A DNA stretch of 64,000 nt from Alphaproteobacteria bacterium Ga0077535. GTDB taxonomy: Bacteria > Pseudomonadota > Alphaproteobacteria > Caulobacterales > Aquidulcibacteraceae. The stretch spans positions 1-64,000 of the forward strand of contig LNEK01000007.1 in assembly GCA_001464425.1 (NCBI GenBank). The letters run 5' to 3'. The notes under the pieces were generated by a model that ran no database searches, had not been told where the DNA came from, and was given only the letters and a program-made list of their open reading frames with translations. The position numbers and the translations under genes were made by a program. Below, one piece after another: positions 58,234 to 64,000 of this stretch (positions are counted from its first letter, which is position 1; the number at the start of each line of letters is the position of its first letter).

Positions 58234-58986
58234 TCACACAAACACGGTAGAACTGATCGCGGCGTCGTCTCTGGCGTAGCCGCTCGTTTGCGCCAGCGGC
58301 GAGAGCCGCCGCTCGATGATCATGTCGTCCCCATCGACAAAGCCAAGCCGCGTTGGCCGGAGCAACACGCAATCGTTGTCGCCAGCGCGGCTGCTGCTGG
58401 CAAAACCGGCGCCGGCGATCAAGGACGGGGCAGTGGCGAGCGCGCATTCATTATCGCCAGCGCCAACATAGAGCGCGCTTGCGCCGCGGGCGGCGGCGGC
58501 GATGAACGCATCGTCTCTGTCGCGCAGCAGGGCGGCGATGGCGACATCGCCAACCAAGAGCCCGAGCGTAGAGCGCAAAGCCTGCGGCGCGTCGCGGCCG
58601 CGGGCGAGATAGAGAACCATAAGATCGCGCACCACATCGCTTTCCGAAGCAATGGGCCGGCTCTTGCCGGCGGCGATTAATCGGCGCTTCAGGGCGCGGA
58701 AGTTTTCGATGCGGCCGCAAAGCGCGAGCGCCAGCACCTGCGCTTCGGGATCGTCGTTGTCGGCGAGGCTCAAATGCCCGCCTGCAACGCCCAGCGTGAA
58801 CTGTGCATCCGGCGCAGCGTTCGGCGAAAAATCCGCGGGGAGCGGGGGCGCAATTGCAGTCGCGTCGCCTGTCCAGCACGCGAACTTGACGCCGGCCTTG
58901 GCGCCGGCGGCTTCGCCAAAGGCTCTGATCGCGCGGTTGCTGCTCGGTCCCAATCCTGCGCTTGCGAGTATCATATCGTCCCCCAC
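58234..58986 (-). CDS. GlmS-glutaminase-like protein without catalytic cysteine
   Basis: 250 residues. The central part, ALCGRIENFRALKRRLIAAG with ESDVVRDLMVLYLARGRDAP and TLGLLVGDVAIAALLRDRDD, parallels HNGIIENHRALREELAACG, ETDSEVIAHLI and LEGAFAIVAMIAE of the class-II glutamine amidotransferase domain of GlmS. ALYVGAGDNECALATAPSLI parallels the GSDAIAL segment. However, the N-terminus is not M-C-G-I-x-G but MILASAGLGPSSNRAI, so no nucleophilic cysteine is positioned to act. It appears to be a stand-alone pseudoenzyme. No SIS domains. Neighbour of glmS (461-base gap) and followed by a Crp/Fnr gene. It may regulate glmS or have lost activity. Confidence 0.7.
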   Translation of the reverse strand: MGDDMILASAGLGPSSNRAIRAFGEAAGAKAGVKFACWTGDATAIAPPLPADFSPNAAPDAQFTLGVAGGHLSLADNDDPEAQVLALALCGRIENFRALKRRLIAAGKSRPIASESDVVRDLMVLYLARGRDAPQALRSTLGLLVGDVAIAALLRDRDDAFIAAAARGASALYVGAGDNECALATAPSLIAGAGFASSSRAGDNDCVLLRPTRLGFVDGDDMIIERRLSPLAQTSGYARDDAAISSTVFV

Positions 58987-59001
58987 GAACTTTTGTTCGC
59001 T

Positions 59002-59805
59002 CTATTCGACCCGTTTCTTCGGTGTTTGCTTTGGCCCTTGCGTGTCCTGTTCGTTCGCCGCCGATGCGGCGCCGCTCCACATGGCCCGTCCTGCTTGGGC
59101 TTTGTCCAAGGCCTGCAGGCGCTTTAGATCTGGAAACTCGATCGAGCCGCGCTTGAAAATGATGAGGCCTTCCTCACTCAGATCGCGCAGATGCCGCGTC
59201 ACCGCTTCGCGAGCGGCGCCGATCTGAGCGCCCAGCGCCGCTTGCGTCGGCGCATCGACGACAATGAGCGAACCGTCTTTCCAGACGCCGCGCCGGGCGA
59301 TGCGCAAGAGCTCGGCCTGCAAGCGCGCCCGCACATCGAGCGCCGCCAATTCAAAGACCCGCGCCGCGTAATCGAGCGATTGGCTGGCTAGCGCCGTCAT
59401 GACGGCGCGCGCCAAGCTTGGGCATTCTGCGGCCGCATCTAAGAGCACCCGCGCCGGCAGATGAAGGATAAGCGCCGCCGTGTCGCAATGGATGCGCGCG
59501 CCGACGCCGGTAAAGCCGAGCAGCGCGCCGGGCAGGCCAAGCGTGGCGCCGCGTTCGGCCGTATAGAGCGTAACCGCAACGCCGCCGGGCGAGACGCGCG
59601 CGAGGCGCACCCGTCCAGACCAGACAAAACCGACGCGTCCTTGAGCGGTGGGATTGATGACAGAGGTCGCCCGCGCGCGCAGCCGCGTGGTCTGGAGCGC
59701 GCTGAAGATGCGCGCCAGGACATCGTCGCCGCAATCCGCAAACATCGCGATGGCGCGAAGCTCGCCGCTGCTTTGTGGACCCCGAGTTGAAGTTTGTTCT
59801 AGCAT
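59002..59805 (-). CDS. Crp/Fnr family transcription regulator
   Basis: 267 residues from ATG 59805; a GTG at 59919 with a modest GAAGG site would add 38 residues, but that part is AT-rich and promoter-like. Beta roll: GELRAIAMFADCGDDVLARI, RVGFVWSGRVRLARVSPGGV, AVTLYTAERGATLGLPGALL. Winged helix: TQAALGAQIGAAREAVTRHL then RDLSEEGLIIFKRGSIEF. The C-terminal 35 residues are a polar tail (SAANEQDTQGPKQTPKKR). It is a close relative of the regulators at 36272 and 60582. No FNR cysteine cluster. 15 bases from the glutaminase-like gene, so possibly co-transcribed with it. Confidence 0.88.
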   Translation of the reverse strand: MLEQTSTRGPQSSGELRAIAMFADCGDDVLARIFSALQTTRLRARATSVINPTAQGRVGFVWSGRVRLARVSPGGVAVTLYTAERGATLGLPGALLGFTGVGARIHCDTAALILHLPARVLLDAAAECPSLARAVMTALASQSLDYAARVFELAALDVRARLQAELLRIARRGVWKDGSLIVVDAPTQAALGAQIGAAREAVTRHLRDLSEEGLIIFKRGSIEFPDLKRLQALDKAQAGRAMWSGAASAANEQDTQGPKQTPKKRVE

Positions 59806-59962
59806 AGGTGGCGGTATTTGCCCAATATTGTTATCTAAGACCAAGTCTAATTTAGCGTAGGAGCGGGCGGATGGCGCAATTGGATCGGCGTGTGGAACAA
59901 AGCCTGTGATCTCCGTCACCCGGCGCCTTCACAAAAGCTTTGCTGATGCGTGGAAGGCGGGT

Positions 59963-60020
59963 GCAGACGACGGCGCTTGTGGTGGTGGCCATTGGGAACC
60001 GGGCCAGCGCCGTCGTCTGC
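59963..60020. repeat. Long perfect inverted repeat
   Basis: GCAGACGACGGCGCT (59963-59977) and AGCGCCGTCGTCTGC (60006-60020) form a perfect 15-bp stem with a 28-base loop. It lies between divergent regulator genes (Crp/Fnr at 59805 and XRE at 60243). The flanking GTTTCCC is not a proper T tract, so it is not a standard terminator. It could be an operator, an RNA hairpin or a relic of a mobile element. Confidence 0.6.
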
Positions 60021-60059
60021 GTTTCCCTAGCCCCACCCAAGATCATGCCGATGCAAATT

Positions 60060-60085
60060 CACGCGCGCATCTGAAAGCGCGCGTG
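60060..60085. repeat. Short hairpin CACGCGCGC/GCGCGCGTG
   Basis: CACGCGCGC (60060-60068) and GCGCGCGTG (60077-60085) form a perfect 9-bp stem with an 8-base loop, 40 bases after the longer inverted repeat and in the same regulator-regulator gap. Alternating G/C makes chance more likely than for the 15-bp stem. Confidence 0.35.
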
Positions 60086-60242
60086 CGCACAGCGAATGAA
60101 AAATGGTGTGACGCATTGACTGTGACGCGGCGCGCATCTGCGCGCACGCACCGCGCGCAAAATCGAGCGTTGCGTTCTCCGGTGGCGTGAGAAATTCAGA
60201 TTGCGTCTGATATCGTTGTTGCAGGCGCAGGGGAGCGGAATA

Positions 60243-60647
60243 ATGGGCGGGACGCGAAAAAAAACCCAGACCAAGAAGCGCAATGTTAAAGCGGCGCACG
60301 AAGATGTGGACGCACTCGTCGCCGTGCGTGTGCGGGCCGCGCGCCTGCGCGCCGGACTCTCAAAGGCGCGGCTCGCCGAACGTCTTGGCGTCAGCGCCGA
60401 TCAGATCAGCCTCTATGAAGAAGGACGCTCCGAGATAGGCGCTGGCGTCCTGGTGCGACTGGCGGCGGCGCTTGATGTCAATGTCATCGACTTGCTGCCA
60501 GCGCAGGATGAGCCGCGTGTGCGCGACGATGGCGGCGATTTGCCATTATTGGTTGCGCGCCTCTCCGAGGAGGGGAAGGTACTACTCGCCCGGGTTGCTC
60601 GTGTGTTTTTGCATGAGCCCGCCTTGCGCCAGCCAAGGCCCCGCTAA
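60243..60647 (+). CDS. XRE-family HTH regulator
   Basis: 134 residues from ATG 60243, with AGGGGAGCGG eight bases upstream. A lysine-rich head (MGGTRKKTQTKKRNVKAAHE) precedes the Cro/CI HTH at about 28-85: RVRAARLRAGLSKARLAERL, GVSADQISLYEEGRSEIGAG, and VLVRLAAALDVNVIDLLPAQ. The C-terminal 40 residues (LPLLVARLSEEGKVLLARVA) are helical. This form resembles alphaproteobacterial XRE proteins with a short C-terminal helix used in stress or cell-cycle control. Its 3' end overlaps the convergent Crp/Fnr gene by 66 bases. Confidence 0.85.
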   Translation: MGGTRKKTQTKKRNVKAAHEDVDALVAVRVRAARLRAGLSKARLAERLGVSADQISLYEEGRSEIGAGVLVRLAAALDVNVIDLLPAQDEPRVRDDGGDLPLLVARLSEEGKVLLARVARVFLHEPALRQPRPR

Positions 60648-61442
60648 GCGTCCGCCTGGCGCATAGGCGTCGAGCACGCGCCCACTCTGGGCGTAATAAT
60701 CTTCAACCAGCTTGCGGATATTGGTGATGACGAGCTGACCGGGCCGCCGCGCGATCAGGCCCTCGCTCTCAAAGTCGCTAAGGCGGCGCGCAACGCCTTC
60801 GCGGGCAGCGCCGATCAGCGCGGCGAGTTCGCGCTGGGTTGGCGGTTTGTCGATGAAGATCGCGCCGCGTTGGAGCACGCCGCGTTCGCCGAGCCGTAAG
60901 AGCTCGCCTTGCAAGCGCCCGCGTAGGTCAAGCGTGCGCGCTTCAAAAAGCCGCCATGCCGTGCTGACCTGTTCGCTCGCCAAGTGTTTGACCAAGGCGC
61001 TCATGAGCGCCGAGCAAACTTGGCTCGCGGCCGTGAGAACGCTGCCCGGAACCAAAACCAATTGGCTCGCCTCGTCGGCGGTGAGGCGCAGGCCCGTCAT
61101 AGGCTCGCTGTCAGCCAGCGCGCTCGCAAGTTCAATGGCGTCGCCGCGAAGGGCGCTGGCAAGGCCAAGGCTTTCGCCATTGGGCGCAACAGCCGTCACC
61201 CGGCATGCGCCAGTGAGGACAAAGATGGCTTTGCCGCGCCAGCTTTGATCAAGCACCAACACCTGACGTTTGCGCACGGTTTTGAACACCGCGCTCGCTG
61301 AAATGAGATCAAACGCTGCATCATTGATGTCTGCGAAGAGATGCAGCTCGCTGAGCGGCGCCCGCGCGCGTGTGCTCTCACGTGGAGAGGCGAGAGCCGA
61401 CGCGGCTGCGCGTGGGGCGGCTTGGGTTGCGGGCATGGTCAT
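60582..61442 (-). CDS. Crp/Fnr family transcription regulator
   Basis: 286 residues from ATG 61442 (ATG 61436 also possible). Its start overlaps the stop of the downstream half of the LuxR-type gene by ATGA. The beta roll begins after a 30-residue alanine-rich head, at LSELHLFADINDAAFDLISA; KAIFVLTGACRVTAVAPNGE is the central turn. Winged helix: TQRELAALIGAAREGVARRL, SDFESEGLIARRPGQLVITN. C-terminal tail of about 40 residues. No FNR cysteine cluster. The convergent XRE gene overlaps its 3' end. Confidence 0.88.
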   Translation of the reverse strand: MTMPATQAAPRAAASALASPRESTRARAPLSELHLFADINDAAFDLISASAVFKTVRKRQVLVLDQSWRGKAIFVLTGACRVTAVAPNGESLGLASALRGDAIELASALADSEPMTGLRLTADEASQLVLVPGSVLTAASQVCSALMSALVKHLASEQVSTAWRLFEARTLDLRGRLQGELLRLGERGVLQRGAIFIDKPPTQRELAALIGAAREGVARRLSDFESEGLIARRPGQLVITNIRKLVEDYYAQSGRVLDAYAPGGRLAGPWLAQGGLMQKHTSNPGE

Positions 61443-62351
61443 CGCACCGCCGCCAAAAAGGGCGCGGCCTGCGCCAACAAAGCCGTCGCCGCCGCCTGGC
61501 TGGTCACGTTGAGGCGCTCATAAAGGCGCTTGCTTTGCGTGCGCACGGTTTCAACGGAGACGCCGCGTTGGGCGGCGATTTCGTGAATGCGTCGTCCGTG
61601 GACCAAGCCCTCCGCAATAATGAGCTCGCAGGCTGTCGGCTGCAGGCGCGCGGTCGGGATCAAGCAGCAACAAGAGACAATGTGACTTCGCCGACCCTGG
61701 CCGGCCCAGCGGACGCAGCACGTAAGGGCGTTCGCCCCCAGGGCGCGACACGCGCAGCAAGTCTGGCGTAGTCGCGCCGCTCAAGGCTTCGCTCACATAA
61801 CGGACAAGCGCCTCATGGTCGCCGCGGCTTCGGCAATGGAGCCGACGCTCGCGCAGCACAAGCGCATCGGCGCGCGCCAAGATCGTTTTGAAGCTGAGAT
61901 TATGTTCCTTGAGTTCAAGCCCGGCGTCGACCAGCGCGACGCCAAATGGCAAGAGGTCGAACGCCGCTGAGGTGAGGGCGGCATTGGCTTCGAGCGCCGC
62001 CATCTGGGCGCGCACTTGCACGGCCCGCAAAGCCGCGGTCGCCGCTTGCTTGAGTTCCGCCGCCGCCTCGGGCGAGGCGCCGAAGGCTGCAAGTTCGAGC
62101 GTGATCGCATCGCCGCGCGGATTGCCTGCGACAGCGCGCGTCACGGCGCCTGCCGCCATCGCTGCGGTGAAGTTTGGGGCTGAGGCCGGCGCGGTCACGG
62201 TCTCGCTTGACCGCCCGGCGAACGCGATCGACAGCGCCAGTGCGTCGGCGCCGAGCGCGCGCCGTGTGCTCTCTAAAGCGTCACTCCAGGCGCCGCCTTT
62301 GAGTGCAGCATCGAGCCAAACATCGATTGAGGAATACGTTGCGTCGTGCAT
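61439..62351 (-). pseudogene. LuxR-type regulator split by a frameshift
   Basis: From ATG 62351 the first frame encodes 230 residues of a typical sensory domain (starting MHDATYSSIDVWLDAALKGG) ending near LLLLLDPDRAP. Then it continues out of frame and stops at 61551. The HTH part is in another frame: LQPTACELIIAEGLVHGRRI, HEIAAQRGVSVETVRTQSKR, LYERLNVTSQAAATALL, ending at 61439. Together they make one LuxR-family regulator with a PAS-like front, so a small indel around 61640-61670 separates them. The stop at 61439 overlaps the next gene's ATG (ATGA), as expected for an intact ancestral gene. A true pseudogene, a programmed shift or an assembly error are all possible. Confidence 0.7.
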
Positions 62352-62458
62352 GGGACCTCACCAAGTGGTAAGAAAGCCCGACGCGAGCGCCGTCGCTACG
62401 TGATATAAAGCACAGCTTTTCTGCGCCTGGTGCGGCGCGCCTCGGAGGTCTCATCCAA

Positions 62459-63229
62459 ATGAATGACGCCGACGGCCAAGTGAGCGTTGCCAACGGTGTC
62501 AGCATTGCCGACGGCCAAAGTTCCCTGGGCGGCGTGCGCATATTGGCGTCGCTGACCCGCGGCGAGCTGCAGCGCCTGACCAACGCCTGTGAGATAAGGT
62601 CAGTGGCGCCGCAAGAGGAAGTCGTCCCGCATATGTCGCGTGGGCGAGAGATCTATTTCATTCTCGAGGGCCGCTTCAGCGTACGAATGGCGAGCCCGAT
62701 TGGTCGTTTGGTGCTCATTCGTGAACTGGGTGAGGGCGGCCATTTCGGCGAAATCTCCGCCATGACCGGAGCGCCGCGCTCGGTCAGCGTGTGCGCCGAA
62801 ACCGAGGGGCGGATCGCCGTCTGTCCGAGCGCAGCGTTCATGGAGGTGATGGGCGAGAACGCCGCCTTCGCTCGCGCTATCGCCAATCAACTCGCCCGTA
62901 CGGTCGTCTTGCTGACCGACAAAGTGTTTGAGCTTTCGGCCCTCGAAGTGCGGTTTCGCATCTATGCCGAACTCATCCGGCTTGCCCGCAGCGGCGAGGT
63001 CACTGAAGCTGGGGTGCGCATTGCGCAAGCGCCCACCCACGAAGCGCTCGCCGCCGCTGTCGGCGCCCAGCGCGAAGCGGTGACGCGTGAATTGCGGGCG
63101 CTCGCCAAAGACGGCGTGCTGCGTCAGAACCGCCGTGAGATCGAGATTTTGGATCTCGATCGTCTGCGCGCCATGGTGCGCCAGCGCGGCGGCGAAACCC
63201 TAAGCCAGCATCTCGATTGGCCGAGCTAG
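62459..63229 (+). CDS. Crp/Fnr family transcription regulator (cNMP-binding fold)
   Basis: 256 residues from ATG 62459. The cyclic-nucleotide fold is the most canonical of the local set: RGREIYFILEGRFSVRMASP, LVLIRELGEGGHFGEISAMT with the G-x-H-F-G-E-I motif, and GAPRSVSVCAETEGRIAVCP with the R-S-x-S/T phosphate-binding cassette. Winged helix: THEALAAAVGAQREAVTREL, RALAKDGVLRQNRREIEIL. It may bind cAMP or cGMP. Divergent from the LuxR-type gene (108-base gap). Confidence 0.9.
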   Translation: MNDADGQVSVANGVSIADGQSSLGGVRILASLTRGELQRLTNACEIRSVAPQEEVVPHMSRGREIYFILEGRFSVRMASPIGRLVLIRELGEGGHFGEISAMTGAPRSVSVCAETEGRIAVCPSAAFMEVMGENAAFARAIANQLARTVVLLTDKVFELSALEVRFRIYAELIRLARSGEVTEAGVRIAQAPTHEALAAAVGAQREAVTRELRALAKDGVLRQNRREIEILDLDRLRAMVRQRGGETLSQHLDWPS

Positions 63230-63346
63230 AGCCCGGCGCCGCTTCGTCAAAGAGGCGATCACAATCGGATCTCTTCACCCAAGCGGGGCAAGCGCTTCGA
63301 TCTTTGCTGCGGCTAACATGACGGCTTCAGCAAGGATGCGGGGCCA

Positions 63347-64000
63347 ATGTTCAACCGCCTTACGTTCAATCGCCGTAAAACTCTTCTCTCCGCGGGCGTT
63401 GCGCTCACTGCGATAGCGCTCTGCGCCGGGGCCGTCCTCATGGCTGGGGCGCCGCCGGCTTATGCGCGCAGCATTTCGCGCGAACTTCGGATCTGCCAGA
63501 CGCAAGCCAATTCACGGGCGCTTGAAGCGTGCTCTTATGTGATCGGCCGACGCGGCGGCGCCAGTATCGCCCAGATGGAGGCGGCCTATAGCGCGCGGGC
63601 TGAGATTCATGCGCGCTTTGGCGATGTCCGCGCCGCTGCGGCCGATTTCGAACGCGCGGTCGAGCTTAATCCAGAAGCAGGCGAGATCTGGCTCCGGCTC
63701 GGGCAACTCAATCTTGAGAGCGCCGAGATCGCCGCCGCCGAAAGCGCTTTTTTGCGCGCCGAGGCGCTTGCGGCGGGAGATTTAGAATTGGCGGCGCGCG
63801 CGCTTATCGGGCGCGGCGAAGTCCTGCGCCGTCAGGGTCAATTGGACGGCGCCTCCAGCGCCTTTCAGCAGGCGATTTATCAGAGCGATGATGATCGCGT
63901 CCGCGCCTTGGGTTATCTCGGCGAGGGCCGTGTGCGCGCCGAGGAGGGCGATAGCGACGGCGCCGTCAGCGCCTTTATGGCTGCGGTGCGGCGCGACAGC
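63347..64000 (+). CDS. TPR-repeat protein, partial (runs off the window)
   Basis: Open from ATG 63347 to the last base, 218 codons. N-terminal signal-anchor or signal peptide: MFNRLTFNRRKTLLSAGVAL with TAIALCAGAVLMAGAPPAYA. Then paired cysteines (ELRICQTQANSRALEACSYV) and helical repeats of about 34 residues with the TPR pattern (AAYSARAEIHARFGDVRAAA, DFERAVELNPEAGEIWLRLG, ARALIGRGEVLRRQGQLDGA, SSAFQQAIYQSDDDRVRALG). Probably a periplasmic scaffold or assembly factor. The C-terminus is unknown. Confidence 0.85.
   Translation, partial: MFNRLTFNRRKTLLSAGVALTAIALCAGAVLMAGAPPAYARSISRELRICQTQANSRALEACSYVIGRRGGASIAQMEAAYSARAEIHARFGDVRAAAADFERAVELNPEAGEIWLRLGQLNLESAEIAAAESAFLRAEALAAGDLELAARALIGRGEVLRRQGQLDGASSAFQQAIYQSDDDRVRALGYLGEGRVRAEEGDSDGAVSAFMAAVRRDS

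Noticed and set aside
1-64000. tRNA, rRNA and CRISPR arrays
   Set aside because: No cloverleaf-like sequence with a CCA-end context, no rRNA core sequence and no regularly spaced 25-40 base repeats were seen by eye; a tRNAscan or CRISPR finder run would be decisive.

Overview
The window looks like chromosomal DNA of an alphaproteobacterium, probably of the Caulobacterales/Hyphomonadaceae type. The grounds are high G+C, frequent ATGA/GTGA gene overlaps, ECF sigma factors with ChrR-type and membrane anti-sigmas, a RegA/ActR-type regulator, many Crp/Fnr paralogues, and the CCGAAAAGTGG...CCGGTTTTCGG intergenic repeat that I know from this class. This placement is inference from gene content, not a database match. 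No rRNA, tRNA or CRISPR array was seen.

Layout. 1-5.8 kb: the 3' end of an IS30-family element, then mostly single genes (zinc-ribbon membrane protein, two methyltransferases, a Crp/Fnr regulator, a DUF2892 protein, a GFA-fold protein) separated by copies of a degenerate hairpin-forming repeat. 6-9.2 kb: an ECF sigma/anti-sigma pair divergent from a secreted subtilase and a low-complexity secreted protein; all three transcription units carry a GGAAG/GGATG-N17-CGTT promoter-like motif. 9.7-15.8 kb: a hybrid histidine kinase, an SRPBCC protein and a TonB-dependent receptor-like protein.

16.5-27 kb is a light, redox and respiration block: RpoE-ChrR-type sigma/anti-sigma, GTP cyclohydrolase I next to a BLUF photoreceptor, a RegA-type response regulator, an SDR, a renalase-like FAD oxidoreductase, DCC and DUF3429 proteins, an alternative oxidase overlapping a COQ7-type hydroxylase, an outer-membrane barrel and a CIA30 protein. 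An IS30 remnant interrupts it at 25.1-25.2 kb.

28-39.4 kb is accessory. It holds an overlapping pair coding for a TIR-domain protein and a 1682-residue nSTAND NTPase/WD40-like protein, which I rate as the best candidate for an undescribed immune system. Next to it are decayed integrase and Fic gene pieces, a Crp/Fnr gene, an XRE/Phd pair with a duplicated XRE fragment, and an intact tyrosine recombinase coupled to a putative secreted protein.

39.4-57.8 kb is one long minus-strand polysaccharide locus. In transcription order it runs glmS, a 41-codon coupled ORF, galE, O-antigen-type polymerase, AAC(3)-like acetyltransferase, glycosyltransferase, deacetylase-like protein, flippase, glycosyltransferase, bi-domain oxidoreductase, methyltransferase, heparinase-like protein, glycosyltransferase, wecB, wecC. 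It is expected to make UDP-GlcNAc, UDP-Gal and UDP-ManNAcA and to assemble and export a surface polysaccharide.

57.8-64 kb has structured intergenic DNA, a glutaminase-domain relative of GlmS without a visible nucleophilic cysteine, three Crp/Fnr paralogues, an XRE regulator, a frameshifted LuxR-type regulator, and the start of a TPR protein that runs off the window.
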